Shown: positions 1 to 9,838, counted from the first letter of the stretch. The stretch is DNA of 52,241 bases from Gammaproteobacteria bacterium (GCA_016874115.1 VGVA01000005.1:1-52241), one strand, 5' to 3'. Notes: generated by a model from the sequence alone, not told the origin. Program-made: numbers and translations.

Positions 1-310
1 CATGCTGGTGGGCACGGACAATGGTGCTGTCGATGAATATTTCCTCAAAATCAGCGTCTTTGCACAATTCCGCAAACACCCGTTGCCACACTCCCGCATC
101 CGACCAACGCGCAAAACGCTTGTAGGCGCTGTTCCAAAAGCCAAACTCGTCTGGCAAGTCCCGCCACGGCGAACCTGTCCTGGCTATCCACAGCACCGCT
201 TCCACGAACAACCGGTTGTCCGCCGCCGTGTGTCCCCGATCAGTCTTTTTGCCCGGCAACATCTGCTCAATCCGTTCCCACTGGTCATCCCGCAGCATCT
301 TTCTTAACAT
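1..310 (-). CDS. IS5-family transposase OrfA, partial at window edge
   Basis: This is the N-terminal DNA-binding part of an IS5 (IS427 subgroup) transposase, the enzyme that cuts and pastes the element. The minus-strand translation from ATG at 310-308 starts MLRKMLRDDQWERIEQMLPG. It continues with TAADNRLFVEAVLWIARTG, then SPWRDLPDEFG and FIDSTIVRAHQH, where the D of IDST is the first acidic catalytic residue of this family. The frame runs off the window at base 1. In this group the full transposase is often made by frameshifting between OrfA and OrfB; whether that holds here cannot be seen. Confidence 0.88.
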   Translation of the reverse strand, partial: MLRKMLRDDQWERIEQMLPGKKTDRGHTAADNRLFVEAVLWIARTGSPWRDLPDEFGFWNSAYKRFARWSDAGVWQRVFAELCKDADFEEIFIDSTIVRAHQH

Positions 311-367
311 TCGCCAACCTATTCAATTAATTGGCGTAATTATCTCATATTAATTGTCAACAGACTC
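1..367 (-). mobile_element. IS5-family (IS427-like) insertion sequence, one end only
   Basis: The minus strand from 310 to the window edge encodes the start of an IS5-type transposase. Outside it, the minus strand has a terminus reading GAGTCTGTTGACAATTAA starting at 367, the form expected of an IS427-group inverted repeat end. Just beyond lies TAGAG, so the duplicated target may be a short TA or CTAG-like site. The other end is outside the window, so neither the inverted-repeat match nor the target duplication can be confirmed. The element abuts an ORF (368-738) that is open right up to the junction. Confidence 0.75.
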
Positions 368-738
368 TAGAGCGCGATCTTAAAAATGATTTTTTTTTGA
401 CAGGTAGCAATATCTTGTCTGATTCCTATATCCGGAAAAATAAAAATATTTTATGGGTAAATGATAAGATTGATCTTATGGCACATGTTCCTAATTACAT
501 GTTATGGTGCTTAAAAAATAGAGATGAAGGGAATCTGATATGTGATTACACCATTAGTGCTTTAGCGGAATTTGGTAGAAATAAAAACCCTAAAGATGAA
601 AATCTAAACTTTAAATTTCTTTGCAACAAAAAACAAAAGGAAGTGGTTAGTCGCTTTTTAAATTGGTGTTATTCAAATGTACTCTGCCATGAAGAGAAAT
701 TGTCAAGGACGATCAAGCGGTGGGAGGCTAGCCCTTAA
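368..738 (+). pseudogene. 5'-truncated orphan ORF cut off by the IS5 element
   Basis: The frame is open from the IS junction to the stop at 736-738. A TTG at 397 is the nearest possible start, but the frame continues upstream in sensible protein sequence (ERDLKNDFFLTGSN) to the IS end at 367. The most economical reading is that the IS removed or separated the 5' part. The product is lysine- and asparagine-rich, with motifs such as WVNDKIDLMAHVPNYMLWCL, and I recognise no family. The segment is markedly AT-rich and has none of the ATTAAT copies common in the core genes, which suggests recent acquisition. Its stop lies one base short of the convergent tsaD stop. Confidence 0.6.
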
Positions 739-739
739 A

Positions 740-1744
740 TCATAGCAATTCGCAAATCGGCCATCTCGCCCTGGCAAATATTTCCAGGTTTTGCTCTACG
801 CCTTGCATTAATCGTTGACAGCCCGCATAAGCAATCATTGCACCGTTGTCGGTGCAGAATTCCGGGCGGGGGAAGTAGCTGTCGGCCTGCTGTTTGGCCG
901 TCATTTGGGTTAAGGTCTGCCGGATTAATGCGTTGGCGCTGACTCCGCCTGCTACCACCAACCGTTTGATCCCGGTTTGCTGGATAGCGCGTTTGCATTT
1001 AATCGCCAAAGTTTCCGCCACGGCCTGCTGAAAGGAGGCGGCGATGTCGGCCTTGGTTTGTTCGCCTTGGTCGCTGGCTTGGTAGGTGTTTAAGGTGAAG
1101 GTTTTCAGGCCGCTAAAGCTGAAATCCAGCCCCGGCCGGTCGGTCATGGGGCGGGGAAATTTGAAGCGCGGTGTGCCTTGTTCCGCCAGAGCCGACAATC
1201 GCGGCCCTCCTGGATAGCTTAAGCCAAGCAGTTTCGCGGTTTTGTCGAAGGCTTCGCCAGCGGCGTCGTCCAACGATTCGCCCAGCAACTCATACTTGCC
1301 TAAGCCCTCCACCTTGATTAATAAGGTATGCCCGCCTGAGATTAATAAGGCGATGAAGGGGAAAGCGGGCGGCTTATCTTCCAACATTGGCGCCAGCAAA
1401 TGGCCTTCCATGTGATGCACGGCAACGGACGGGATTCCCCAAGCCCAGGCCAGACTTTTCGCCACGGCTGCGCCGACCAGCAACGCACCTATCAAGCCCG
1501 GTCCCGCTGTATAAGCAATGCCATTAATGTCTGATTTTGTTAATTTACTTTCAATAATACATTGATTAATTAATGGGATAAGTTTGCGTATATGATCGCG
1601 TGAAGCCAGTTCCGGCACCACGCCGCCGTAATCGTTGTGCATGGCTACTTGGCTGTGCAGTTGATGACAGATTAATCCGCGTTCGCTATGGTAAATGGCG
1701 ATACCGGTCTCGTCGCACGAGGTTTCTATCCCTAAAACATACAT
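740..1744 (-). CDS. tsaD: tRNA N6-adenosine threonylcarbamoyltransferase TsaD
   Basis: TsaD transfers the threonylcarbamoyl group from TsaC-made threonylcarbamoyl-AMP to A37 of ANN-decoding tRNAs, working with TsaB and TsaE in the cytoplasm. The 334-residue product has the usual length and starts [18 protein letters not shown]. The metal-binding HHMEGH places His111 and His115 exactly as in E. coli. The SGGHT loop and the C-terminal [11 protein letters not shown] with the ligand Asp are present. It is divergent from rpsU with 113 bases between the starts, the classic gammaproteobacterial arrangement. The 3' end meets the truncated accessory ORF tail to tail. Confidence 0.97.
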   Translation of the reverse strand: MYVLGIETSCDETGIAIYHSERGLICHQLHSQVAMHNDYGGVVPELASRDHIRKLIPLINQCIIESKLTKSDINGIAYTAGPGLIGALLVGAAVAKSLAWAWGIPSVAVHHMEGHLLAPMLEDKPPAFPFIALLISGGHTLLIKVEGLGKYELLGESLDDAAGEAFDKTAKLLGLSYPGGPRLSALAEQGTPRFKFPRPMTDRPGLDFSFSGLKTFTLNTYQASDQGEQTKADIAASFQQAVAETLAIKCKRAIQQTGIKRLVVAGGVSANALIRQTLTQMTAKQQADSYFPRPEFCTDNGAMIAYAGCQRLMQGVEQNLEIFARARWPICELL

Positions 1745-1750
1745 TGAGGT

Positions 1751-1778
1751 TTGGAAAATGGCAGGTAAGGGTTATAAT
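1751..1778 (+). promoter_or_regulatory. Sigma-70 promoter for the rpsU-yqeY-dnaG-rpoD operon
   Basis: A perfect -10 hexamer TATAAT lies at 1773-1778. A 4/6 match to the -35 box, TTGGAA, lies at 1751-1756 with a 16-base spacer. It is in the tsaD/rpsU divergent gap, about 80 bases upstream of rpsU. No equally good box was seen for tsaD. Confidence 0.6.
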
Positions 1779-1857
1779 ACGCAGTCTAGTTGCTGGCAGG
1801 CCGGAAAAGGCTTGTTTTAGCCCGTAGTTTCGATTAATACTAACATAATGAGGATAT

Positions 1858-2091
1858 ATGCCTTCAGTAAAACTTAAAGAAAACGAACCATTCGATATTG
1901 CCATTCGCCGTTTTAAACGCGCATGCGAAAAAGCCGGTGTTCTGGCGGAAGTCCGCCGCCGTGAGTTTTATGAAAAACCTACGACTGAACGTAAACGTAA
2001 AGGCGCCGCTGCGGTCAAACGTCATTTGAAAAAACTCGCACGCGAACGTTACGCCTTGAAAAATCTGCGCCGCGGCCGTCCAGCCCTTTAA
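1858..2091 (+). CDS. rpsU: 30S ribosomal protein bS21
   Basis: bS21 is a small basic 30S subunit protein needed for initiation on natural mRNAs. The 77-residue product begins [19 protein letters not shown] and contains the invariant [19 protein letters not shown]. It is about six residues longer than E. coli S21 (71) because of a different arginine-rich tail ending RRGRPAL. The ATG at 1858 is preceded by AGGA at 1851-1854. It is the first gene of the operon linking translation, replication priming and the housekeeping sigma factor. Confidence 0.97.
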   Translation: MPSVKLKENEPFDIAIRRFKRACEKAGVLAEVRRREFYEKPTTERKRKGAAAVKRHLKKLARERYALKNLRRGRPAL

Positions 2092-2118
2092 TTGTCATTA
2101 ATAACTCGATATTAATCA

Positions 2119-2568
2119 ATGACTTCATTAGTCGACCGCATCAAGGACGAGATGAAAGCCGCGATGAAAAGCGGCGACAAAGCTCGTCTGGCTACTATCC
2201 GCTTGATATTAGCTGCCTTTAAACAGGTTGAGGTGGACGAACGCATTGTTATCGATGACAGCCGCGCATTACAGATTCTGGATAAGATGTTGAAACAACG
2301 GCGAGAATCCATCCGCCAGTTCAGCGATGCCGGCAGAACCGATCTGGTGGCGAATGAAGAAGCGGAAGTTGTCGTTATTCAAGAGTTTATGCCGCAAGCG
2401 CTGAGCGAAGCCGAAATCGATGCGATGGTTGTCGCGGCGGTTGCACAAGCAGGCGCGGAATCGGTGAAAGACATGGGCAAAGTCATGGGTCTGTTGAAAG
2501 CTGACATGCAGGGCCGCGCCGATATGTCTGTCGTCAGCGCCAAAATCAAGGCTGCGTTGTCCGATTAA
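2119..2568 (+). CDS. yqeY: GatB/YqeY domain protein
   Basis: This 149-residue protein of the YqeY family is related to the tail domain of the GatB subunit of tRNA-dependent amidotransferase. The precise role of stand-alone YqeY is not established. Typical features are the start MTSLVDRIKDEMKAAMKSGD, LATIRLILAAFKQVEVDER, a QFSDAGRTDLVANEEAE stretch and KDMGKVMGLLKADMQGRAD. It sits between rpsU (27-base gap) and dnaG (17-base gap), the common position in beta- and gammaproteobacteria. The stop codon TAA is embedded in an ATTAAT hexamer (2564-2569). Confidence 0.92.
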   Translation: MTSLVDRIKDEMKAAMKSGDKARLATIRLILAAFKQVEVDERIVIDDSRALQILDKMLKQRRESIRQFSDAGRTDLVANEEAEVVVIQEFMPQALSEAEIDAMVVAAVAQAGAESVKDMGKVMGLLKADMQGRADMSVVSAKIKAALSD

Positions 2569-2585
2569 TGAATCCGGCTTAGGCG

Positions 2586-4280
2586 ATGTCCGGCAGGATT
2601 CCCAAGCATTTCATTGACGATCTACTAGCCAGGGTTGATATTGTAGAATTAATCGACACCTACGTTCCTCTTAAAAAAGCAGGCGTTAATTACATCGCCC
2701 GTTGTCCTTTTCATAGTGAAAAAACCCCCAGTTTTTCGGTAAACCGAGGCAAACAGTTCTTTCACTGCTTCGGTTGCGGCGCCAGCGGCAACGCCATCGG
2801 CTTTCTGATGGATTTCAATCACCTGGATTTTGTCGAAGCGGTAGAAGATCTGGCCACTTTCGCCGGTGTTGACGTCATCCGCGATGCAGCGGAAACCCAA
2901 CTTAATGCCGTCAGTCGAGATACGGTAAACGATCAGTACCAGCTTTTGGAACACGTCGCGGCGTTTTATGTGCACTCTTTAAGAACCGCCGAAGCCGGGA
3001 AAAAAGCGGTGGCTTATCTAAAAGCCAGAAGTATTAATGATGAGCTGGCGCAAAGGTTTATGCTGGGTTATGCGTCGAACGAATGGCAGGCTTTAGCTAA
3101 TCGATTCGACCGGCAAATATTAATTCAGACGGGTATGCTCATCGAAAAAGACGGCAAGGTTTACGATCGCTTCCGTGACCGTATTATGTTTCCGATCCGC
3201 GATAAACGCGGGCGCATCACCGGTTTCGGCGGCAGAGTGCTGGATGATTCGCTGCCGAAATACCTGAATTCGCCGGAAACGGCAATTTTTCATAAAAGCA
3301 AGGAAGTCTACGGACTTTACGAATTATTGCGCAAGCAAGGCAAGCCCAAGCGCATATTAATCGTTGAAGGTTATATCGACGTCATTATTCTGGCCGGTTA
3401 CGGCATCGACTATGCCGTTGCAACCCTGGGAACAGCTACCTCGCAAGCGCATCTGGAATTGTTGTTCAGGTTTGCGCCCGAACTCGTGTTTTGTTTTGAC
3501 GGTGACAATGCCGGGCGCGAAGCTGCCTGGAAAGCCATGGAGCCTGCGTTCGGTACAGTCAAAGACGGTCGACAAATCCGTATCATGCTGTTGCCCAAAG
3601 AACACGATCCCGATTCGCTGGTGCGTACCGAAGGCGCTGATAAATTTACCGAAAGAGTCGGTCGGTCTCAGGCGTTATCCGACTATTTTTTTTCTACATT
3701 AACCCATGATTTAAACATTAACGAATTGGAAGGACGTTCCCAACTCATTAATAAAGCAAAACCGTATCTGGATAAGCTATCGCCGGGGGTGTTCAAAGAG
3801 ATGATGTTCGCTCAATTAAACCAATTGACCCGCGCCGGTGTGCTGGATGTTTCCGCAGATTCGGCTACACTAAGGCAACAGCCCCAACGTCGTAGCGAAC
3901 GAAAGGACGGCATAGTGCCGCTACCCAGGCGTATCGCAGCGTTGCTCGTACAATATCCGGAATTAATTGCCACTGTCGAACACAAAGAAATTTTGTGGGA
4001 AGAAATGGAATTTCCCGGCGTCGATTTGTTCAAACTAATCTTCACCGATATCAAGGAAAAAAAGCCCGCCAACACCGCCGTGTTAATGGAACTGTACCGG
4101 GGGCAACCGCAAGCTAAAGCGGTAAATTATTTAGCGGCGCTGAATTTGTTTGTTGACGGGCAAGAACTTGATTTGACAGCAGTAGCCAGCGAGTTTAAGG
4201 ATGCCTTCGAGAAATTAATGGATCAGGCGAAAAAGAAAGCGGAGTTCCGGGCATTAATGGCGAAAGCCGGAAAAGGCTAA
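2586..4280 (+). CDS. dnaG: DNA primase DnaG
   Basis: DnaG makes the RNA primers for both replication strands and binds DnaB through its C-terminal domain. The 564-residue product carries the N-terminal CHC2 zinc ribbon (Cys40, His43, Cys61, Cys64). The Toprim catalytic core follows, with the glutamate in ILIVEGYIDVIIL near residue 260 and the acidic FCFDGDNAGREAAWKAM near residues 302-318. A C-terminal helical helicase-binding region ends in lysine-rich sequence. It is slightly shorter than E. coli DnaG (581). It is third in the operon, with 90 bases to rpoD. Confidence 0.97.
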   Translation: MSGRIPKHFIDDLLARVDIVELIDTYVPLKKAGVNYIARCPFHSEKTPSFSVNRGKQFFHCFGCGASGNAIGFLMDFNHLDFVEAVEDLATFAGVDVIRDAAETQLNAVSRDTVNDQYQLLEHVAAFYVHSLRTAEAGKKAVAYLKARSINDELAQRFMLGYASNEWQALANRFDRQILIQTGMLIEKDGKVYDRFRDRIMFPIRDKRGRITGFGGRVLDDSLPKYLNSPETAIFHKSKEVYGLYELLRKQGKPKRILIVEGYIDVIILAGYGIDYAVATLGTATSQAHLELLFRFAPELVFCFDGDNAGREAAWKAMEPAFGTVKDGRQIRIMLLPKEHDPDSLVRTEGADKFTERVGRSQALSDYFFSTLTHDLNINELEGRSQLINKAKPYLDKLSPGVFKEMMFAQLNQLTRAGVLDVSADSATLRQQPQRRSERKDGIVPLPRRIAALLVQYPELIATVEHKEILWEEMEFPGVDLFKLIFTDIKEKKPANTAVLMELYRGQPQAKAVNYLAALNLFVDGQELDLTAVASEFKDAFEKLMDQAKKKAEFRALMAKAGKG

Positions 4281-4320
4281 TTGTACAAATTGTGTCGGTG
4301 CTTTTTATTCGTAACTATAG

Positions 4321-4326
4321 TATAAT
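4321..4326 (+). promoter_or_regulatory. Probable internal promoter for rpoD (-10 box)
   Basis: The dnaG-rpoD gap holds a perfect TATAAT at 4321-4326 within the run TATAGTATAAT, 45 bases ahead of the rpoD ATG. No convincing -35 box is seen at 16-18 bases. Internal rpoD promoters are known in the E. coli operon, and a sigma-32-type box was not found here. Confidence 0.4.
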
Positions 4327-4370
4327 TTTCTGTTGGATTTGAAAGTTTGAAAAACGAACACAGGTAACTT

Positions 4371-6176
4371 ATGAACGATCAGCAGTCGCAACTTAGACAA
4401 TTGATAGCCAAAGGTAAAGTGCAAGGTTACCTGACCTACGCCGAAGTCAACGACCATTTGCCCAGCGATATTGCCGATCCGGAACAAATAGAAGATTTTA
4501 TCGGCATTATTAATGACATGGGTATCCAGGTGTATGAAACAGCGCCTGATGACGACTCATTAATCACCGATTCGGTCACGGTAATCGCGGCGGACGATGA
4601 AGACGCCGAAGAAGTTGCCGCGCTGGCGTCGGTAGACAGTGAGTTCGGGCGCACGACCGATCCTGTGCGCATGTATATGCGGGAAATGGGTTCGGTTGAA
4701 TTATTAACGCGCGCCGACGAGTTAAAAATCGCCAAACGTATTGAAGAAGGCCATCAGCAACTGCTGAAAGCCATTTCACGTTCCTGTGTTGTTGTAGAAG
4801 ATGTCTTGCAATCCTTCGATTCTATCTCAGAAGAGGAAGGCAGCATCCGGTTGACCGACATGATTTCTGGTTTCGCCGATTTCAGCGAGCCGGACGATTT
4901 ATTCGCCAGCGCCGCCAATAGCGATGCAGTGGAAGTCGCCGCCCCGGAAGATGACTTGAAAGGGCTTAATTATGAAGAAGTTAAAGAAAAAATAGAACAG
5001 CTTAGAAGTCAGCTTAAACTGGCTTCGGACGCGGTTAGTCAGCATGGCTATGTTAGCGAAAGAACCGAGCAAGCATTCGATGTACTGGCTAATTTGTTCA
5101 TGGAGTTTAAATGGACGCCCCAGTATCTAAAAAAATTATCGTCCATCATCCCTGATGGCGTGGCGCTCGTCCGTGAGCAAGAACGCTTGATTCACGATGT
5201 GTTTGTGAAAAAAGCAAAAATGCCGAGAACCGATTTTATTGAGGCGTACACCAGCAGCGAAACTAATCCGAAATGGCTGGATATTTATCTGGATGACCGG
5301 CATCCGTACGCGCTTGTCGTCAGCGAGTACGAAAAAGATTTACGGAAAGCGCAAAAAGTCTTGGTCGATGTTGAAGCCCAATACGGCCTGACCATCAGCG
5401 GAATGAAAGACATTAATCGCCGTATTTCAATTGGCGAAGCCAAAGCTCGCCGCGCCAAGAAAGAAATGATCGAAGCCAACTTGCGCTTGGTGATTTCCAT
5501 AGCAAAAAAATATACCAACCGCGGTTTGCAATTTCTTGATTTAATTCAGGAAGGTAATATCGGATTAATGAAGGCGGTGGATAAATTCGAATACCGCCGC
5601 GGCTATAAATTCTCAACTTACGCCACCTGGTGGATTCGGCAGGCGATCACCCGGTCGATTGCCGACCAGGCTAGGACGATCCGTATTCCGGTGCATATGA
5701 TCGAGACGATTAATAAACTCAACCGGATTTCACGGCAAATATTGCAAGAGCTTGGACGAGAAGCGACACCGGAAGAGTTAGCCGTGCGGATGGAAATGCC
5801 GGAAGATAAAGTCCGTAAAGTCTTAAAAATCGCTAAGGAGCCGATCTCCATGGAAACGCCGATCGGCGACGACGAAGACTCGCATCTGGGTGATTTTATC
5901 GAAGATTCCAGAGTGTTATCGCCGGTGGAAGCGGCGACCATCGCGGGATTGCGAGAATCCACCCAGAACGTGCTGGCCGGATTAACAGCAAGGGAAGCCA
6001 AAGTGCTGCGTATGCGTTTCGGTATTAATATGAATACCGATCACACGCTGGAAGAAGTCGGTAAACAATTTGACGTTACCCGCGAACGCATTCGTCAAAT
6101 AGAGGCAAAAGCATTACGAAAACTCCGCCATCCATCACGCTCTGAGCAATTAAGATGTTTTCTGGACGGCGAATAA
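4371..6176 (+). CDS. rpoD: RNA polymerase primary sigma factor RpoD (sigma-70)
   Basis: This is the housekeeping sigma factor directing RNA polymerase to most promoters. The 601-residue product is close to E. coli RpoD (613) and has all regions. Region 1.1 is at the N terminus ([22 protein letters not shown]), followed by region 1.2 ([18 protein letters not shown]) and an acidic non-conserved segment. Region 2 shows [20 protein letters not shown] and the -10-binding [20 protein letters not shown]. Region 3 follows, and region 4 has the -35-binding helix-turn-helix [20 protein letters not shown]. It is last in the macromolecular-synthesis operon and is followed by a tRNA gene 24 bases downstream. 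Confidence 0.98.
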   Translation: MNDQQSQLRQLIAKGKVQGYLTYAEVNDHLPSDIADPEQIEDFIGIINDMGIQVYETAPDDDSLITDSVTVIAADDEDAEEVAALASVDSEFGRTTDPVRMYMREMGSVELLTRADELKIAKRIEEGHQQLLKAISRSCVVVEDVLQSFDSISEEEGSIRLTDMISGFADFSEPDDLFASAANSDAVEVAAPEDDLKGLNYEEVKEKIEQLRSQLKLASDAVSQHGYVSERTEQAFDVLANLFMEFKWTPQYLKKLSSIIPDGVALVREQERLIHDVFVKKAKMPRTDFIEAYTSSETNPKWLDIYLDDRHPYALVVSEYEKDLRKAQKVLVDVEAQYGLTISGMKDINRRISIGEAKARRAKKEMIEANLRLVISIAKKYTNRGLQFLDLIQEGNIGLMKAVDKFEYRRGYKFSTYATWWIRQAITRSIADQARTIRIPVHMIETINKLNRISRQILQELGREATPEELAVRMEMPEDKVRKVLKIAKEPISMETPIGDDEDSHLGDFIEDSRVLSPVEAATIAGLRESTQNVLAGLTAREAKVLRMRFGINMNTDHTLEEVGKQFDVTRERIRQIEAKALRKLRHPSRSEQLRCFLDGE

Positions 6177-6200
6177 TAATTAATTTAGGATAGAGCAGAC

Positions 6201-6277
6201 GGGCCTTTAGCTCAGTTGGTTAGAGCATCCGACTCATAATCGGCAGGTCGTAGGTTCAAGTCCTACAAGGCCCACCA
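6201..6277 (+). tRNA. tRNA with CAU anticodon, probably tRNA-Ile2
   Basis: A full cloverleaf folds. The acceptor stem is GGGCCTT/AAGGCCC, the D arm has GCTC/GAGC, and the anticodon loop is CTCATAA. The T arm is GTAGG-TTCAAGT-CCTAC, with discriminator A and an encoded CCA. The anticodon stem has a T/C mismatch at its outer pair. CAU can mean elongator Met, initiator Met or lysidine-modified Ile2. The initiator is unlikely because the first acceptor pair is a normal G-C. I prefer Ile2 because E. coli ileX also lies beside rpoD and shares the CGACTCATAATCG core; elongator Met is the alternative. Confidence 0.93.
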
Positions 6278-6280
6278 TAT

Positions 6281-6296
6281 CCGGAAAACATTCCGG
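6281..6296 (+). repeat. Perfect short inverted repeat downstream of the tRNA
   Basis: CCGGAA, a 4-base loop and TTCCGG directly follow the tRNA CCA end. There is no T run after it, so it is more likely an RNA-processing or leader hairpin than a rho-independent terminator. The metK start lies 50 bases downstream. No SAM riboswitch architecture is visible in the gap. Confidence 0.45.
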
Positions 6297-6345
6297 GATG
6301 CTCAATTCCGAACCATAATTTATTTTTTATAGTTAAGGTGAAATA

Positions 6346-7506
6346 GTGAGCGCCAACTTTATTTTTACGTCCGAATCCGTGTCCGAAGGACACCCGGATA
6401 AAGTAGCGGATCAAATCTCTGACGCCATATTGGATGCCTTGTTGGCGCAAGATCCACGCTCGCGGGTAGCCTGCGAAACGTTGGTCAAAACCGGCATGGT
6501 GGTTTTGGCAGGGGAAATTACCACGAGCGCTTGGGTCGACGTGGAAGAACTCGTTAGAAAAGTTGTTTGTGACATCGGTTACGATCACGGCGATATCGGC
6601 TTCGACGGCAATAGTTGCGCGGTTATTAATGCCATCGGCAAACAATCCGCCGATATTGCAATGGGTGTGGATGAATCGGAAAGTCATGAACAAGGCGCCG
6701 GCGACCAAGGCCTGATGTTCGGTTACGCCAGCAACGAAACTGAAGTATTAATGCCGGCTCCCATCCAGTATTCACATCTGTTGGTTAAACGCCAGGCCGA
6801 AGTACGGAAAAACAAAACCTTACCGTGGTTGCGTCCCGATGCGAAAAGCCAAGTTACCATGCGCTATGAAAACAGCAAGCCGGTGGCCATCGACGCCGTG
6901 GTGTTATCAACCCAACACTCGCCTGAAATCAGCGCCAAAGCCATTCACGAAGCGGTCATGGATGAAATCATCCTGCCGACTTTACCGAAAGAATGGTTAC
7001 ACAAAGACACCAAATACTTCATTAATCCGACCGGAAACTTTGTGATCGGCGGTCCGGTAGGCGACTGCGGCTTAACCGGACGGAAAATCATCGTTGACTC
7101 TTACGGCGGCATGGCGCGCCATGGCGGCGGTGCGTTTTCCGGAAAAGATCCGTCGAAAGTCGACCGTTCCGCCGCTTATATGGCGCGCTACGTCGCCAAA
7201 AATATCGTCGCAGCAGGTTTGGCGGAACGCTGCGAAATTCAGGTTTCCTACGCCATCGGCGTTGCCGAACCGACATCGATCAGCGTCGAAACCTTCGGCA
7301 CGGGTAAACTGGCTGAAGAACGCTTGGTGCAAATCGTGCGCGAACATTTCGACCTCAGACCCAAAGGCTTGATCGCCATGTTGGATTTATTGAAACCGAT
7401 TTACCAGCCAACAGCCGCGTACGGTCATTTCGGCCGCACCGAAGCCAGTTTCAGCTGGGAAAAAACCGACAAAGTGGAGGCATTAAAAGATGCAGCAGGC
7501 GTATAA
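6346..7506 (+). CDS. metK: S-adenosylmethionine synthetase
   Basis: MetK makes S-adenosylmethionine from methionine and ATP in the cytoplasm. The 386-residue product begins at a GTG preceded by AAGGTG, and opens with [20 protein letters not shown], where His16 and Asp18 are catalytic or metal ligands. The ATP/methionine loop [17 protein letters not shown] and the phosphate-binding [19 protein letters not shown] are present. It is followed closely by ahcY (22 bases with the start I prefer) and then metF, so supply and recycling of the methyl donor appear co-transcribed. Confidence 0.98.
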   Translation: MSANFIFTSESVSEGHPDKVADQISDAILDALLAQDPRSRVACETLVKTGMVVLAGEITTSAWVDVEELVRKVVCDIGYDHGDIGFDGNSCAVINAIGKQSADIAMGVDESESHEQGAGDQGLMFGYASNETEVLMPAPIQYSHLLVKRQAEVRKNKTLPWLRPDAKSQVTMRYENSKPVAIDAVVLSTQHSPEISAKAIHEAVMDEIILPTLPKEWLHKDTKYFINPTGNFVIGGPVGDCGLTGRKIIVDSYGGMARHGGGAFSGKDPSKVDRSAAYMARYVAKNIVAAGLAERCEIQVSYAIGVAEPTSISVETFGTGKLAEERLVQIVREHFDLRPKGLIAMLDLLKPIYQPTAAYGHFGRTEASFSWEKTDKVEALKDAAGV

Positions 7507-7528
7507 AGTAAATCAGGGAGAATCAACC

Positions 7529-8818
7529 GTGAGTCAGGATTATAAAATTGCCGACCTTTCGCTTGCCGACTGGGGACGCAAGGAAATCAACATCGCTGAA
7601 ACCGAAATGCCGGGGTTAATGGCGCTTCGCAAGGAATTCGGCGCACAAAAACCATTGAAAGATGCACGTATTGCCGGTTGTTTGCACATGACCATCCAAA
7701 CTGCGGTATTAATCGAGACATTAACCGCTTTGGGCGCGGAAGTGCGTTGGTCGTCTTGCAATATTTTTTCCACGCAGGATCATGCTGCTGCCGCCATTGC
7801 GGCAGCGGGCATTCCGGTTTTTGCCTGGAAAGGTGAAACTGAAGAAGAAGCTGATTGGTGCATCGAACAAACCATCATCGGGCCGAACGGCTGGCGTCCC
7901 AACATGATTTTGGACGATGGTGGCGACCTGACCAACATGATGCACGATAAGTTTCCTGAATTAATGAAAGATGTCAAAGGCTTATCCGAAGAGACTACTA
8001 CCGGTGTGTTACGCTTATACGAGCGCGTCGCGAAAGGTACACTCAAAGTGCCTGCCATTAATGTGAATGATTCGGTGACTAAGTCCAAATTTGACAACCT
8101 GTACGGTTGCCGGGAATCGCTGGTAGACGGCATCAAACGCGCCACCGATGTCATGGTAGCCGGAAAAATAGCCGTCGTTTGCGGTTACGGCGATGTCGGC
8201 AAAGGCTGTGCGCAATCCCTGCGTGGCTTGGGCGCGACGGTTTGGATTACCGAAATCGACCCGATCTGCGCCTTGCAGGCAGCTATGGAAGGTTACCGCG
8301 TGGTGACGATGGAGGAAGCTGCATCGGTCGCCAATATTTTTGTGACCGCCACCGGAAACGTGCATGTCATCACGCACGAGCACATGCTGAAAATGAAGGA
8401 TCAGGCTATCATCTGCAATATAGGGCATTTCGATTCCGAAATCGAAATCGCCAAACTCCGCCAATACACCTGGGAAAACATCAAGCCGCAAGTTGATCAT
8501 GTGATTTTTCCCGACGGCAAGCGATTAATCGTATTGGCGGAAGGCCGCTTAGTTAACTTAGGTTGCGCCACCGGTCATCCGAGCTTTGTAATGTCCAATT
8601 CGTTCTGTAATCAGGTATTAGCGCAGATTGAACTCTGGCAAAACGCCAGCAATTACGAAAACAAAGTTTATATTTTGCCCAAAAAGCTGGACGAAAAAGT
8701 CGCTAAATCGCACTTGGAACAAATCGGTGTCAAATTGACCCAGTTGACTGAGGAACAGGCCAAATACATCAATGTGCCGGTTGAAGGACCTTACAAAGCC
8801 GATCATTACCGTTATTAA
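7529..8818 (+). CDS. ahcY: S-adenosylhomocysteine hydrolase
   Basis: AhcY splits S-adenosylhomocysteine to adenosine and homocysteine, relieving product inhibition of methyltransferases. I place the start at GTG 7529, giving (M)[19 protein letters not shown], because GGGAG lies 8 bases upstream. The longer frame from ATG 7490 overlaps metK and lacks a ribosome site. Seen in order are the substrate-binding [15 protein letters not shown], the NAD-binding [19 protein letters not shown] and the C-terminal DHYRY signature. The length is about 429 residues, normal for bacteria. The TAA stop lies inside an ATTAAT hexamer. Confidence 0.97.
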   Translation: MSQDYKIADLSLADWGRKEINIAETEMPGLMALRKEFGAQKPLKDARIAGCLHMTIQTAVLIETLTALGAEVRWSSCNIFSTQDHAAAAIAAAGIPVFAWKGETEEEADWCIEQTIIGPNGWRPNMILDDGGDLTNMMHDKFPELMKDVKGLSEETTTGVLRLYERVAKGTLKVPAINVNDSVTKSKFDNLYGCRESLVDGIKRATDVMVAGKIAVVCGYGDVGKGCAQSLRGLGATVWITEIDPICALQAAMEGYRVVTMEEAASVANIFVTATGNVHVITHEHMLKMKDQAIICNIGHFDSEIEIAKLRQYTWENIKPQVDHVIFPDGKRLIVLAEGRLVNLGCATGHPSFVMSNSFCNQVLAQIELWQNASNYENKVYILPKKLDEKVAKSHLEQIGVKLTQLTEEQAKYINVPVEGPYKADHYRY

Positions 8819-8839
8819 TTAAGGGGATATGTTCGGCAA

Positions 8840-8868
8840 CAAAGGCGCAATAATTGCGCCTTTGTTTT
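8840..8868 (+). terminator. Rho-independent terminator or attenuator between ahcY and metF
   Basis: Perfect 11-base arms CAAAGGCGCAA (8840-8850) and TTGCGCCTTTG (8854-8864) enclose a TAA loop and are followed by TTTT. It lies 21 bases after the ahcY stop and 32 bases before metF. It probably ends or dampens transcription before metF. Confidence 0.85.
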
Positions 8869-8896
8869 ATCCTAAGTTCGTTTTAGCAGAGCATTA

Positions 8897-9742
8897 ATGC
8901 CTATGACTCATCAAACAGCACCGGCTAAATCGTTTAGCTTTGAATTTTATCCGCCAAAGACTGAAGAAGGCGCGACCAGTCTTGGGCGGGTGCAGGCGAC
9001 TTTGTCCGAACAAAACCCTGAATTTTTTTCGGTTACTTTTGGAGCTGGCGGCTCAACGCGGGATCTTACGTTCGATACCGTGGTGGTTATCCAAAACAAA
9101 GGGATTCCTGCTGCTCCCCATTTATCCTGTGTGGCTTCAACCAAAGCCAATATTCACACGATCCTAAGGGCTTATCAAGAGCAGGGCATAAAACGCATCG
9201 TGGCTTTACGCGGCGATTTACCGTCGGGCATGATGTCGGCGGGAGAATTTCGCTATGCCAATGAATTAGTTAATTTTATTCGGGACGTAACCGGCGATTA
9301 TTTTCAAATCCACGTCGCGGCATACCCAGAAGTACACCCGCAGTCGCCAAGTGCGGCAGCAGATCTGGCGAATTTTAAGCGTAAAGTAGACGCAGGCGCG
9401 AATGCCGCGATTACCCAATATTTTTACAATGCGGACGCTTACTTTCATTTTATGGACGCTTGCGGCAAGCTGGGAATCAAAATACCCATCGTACCTGGCA
9501 TCATGCCGATCACGCAGTATGCGCAATTGTTCCGTTTCTCGGATATGTGCGGCGCAGAGATTCCTCGCTGGTTAAGAAAGAAACTGGAAGGCTACGGCGA
9601 CGACAAGGCGTCTATCCAAGCTTTCGGACTCGATGTGGTCAGCGATCTGTGCCGACGATTGTTGGATGGGGGCGCGCCGGGATTGCATTTTTATACGATG
9701 AACCAATCCGCGCCGACCATGGCGATTTTGGCTAACTTGTGA
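8897..9742 (+). CDS. metF: 5,10-methylenetetrahydrofolate reductase
   Basis: MetF is an FAD-dependent reductase producing 5-methyl-THF, the methyl donor for methionine synthase. The 281-residue product has the family N terminus SFSFEFYPPKTEEGA, the folate-site VTFGAGGSTRDLTFDTV, the ALRGDLP strand of the TIM barrel and PGIMPITQYAQ. Length is slightly under E. coli MetF (296). ATG 8897, itself the tail of an ATTAATG, or ATG 8903 could be used. It completes a metK-ahcY-metF methyl-cycle block, separated from ahcY by a strong hairpin. Confidence 0.97.
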   Translation: MPMTHQTAPAKSFSFEFYPPKTEEGATSLGRVQATLSEQNPEFFSVTFGAGGSTRDLTFDTVVVIQNKGIPAAPHLSCVASTKANIHTILRAYQEQGIKRIVALRGDLPSGMMSAGEFRYANELVNFIRDVTGDYFQIHVAAYPEVHPQSPSAAADLANFKRKVDAGANAAITQYFYNADAYFHFMDACGKLGIKIPIVPGIMPITQYAQLFRFSDMCGAEIPRWLRKKLEGYGDDKASIQAFGLDVVSDLCRRLLDGGAPGLHFYTMNQSAPTMAILANL

Positions 9743-9838
9743 TAAATGTCGATTCTGTATTAATAAAGATTTAACACACAATAACGGGTAACATATTAAG
9801 TTCAGTCTGTTACGTTTAAATCTGCATTTACCGTTGTG

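Noticed and set aside
2-307. 101-codon plus-strand frame at the window start
   Set aside because: Shadow of the IS5 transposase on the minus strand, whose translation matches the family.
6278-6345. SAM riboswitch upstream of metK
   Set aside because: Only 68 bases with one small hairpin; no SAM-I, SAM-II or SAH riboswitch architecture visible.
7490-7528. Longer ahcY start overlapping metK
   Set aside because: No ribosome site there; the GTG at 7529 has GGGAG at good spacing and fits family N termini.
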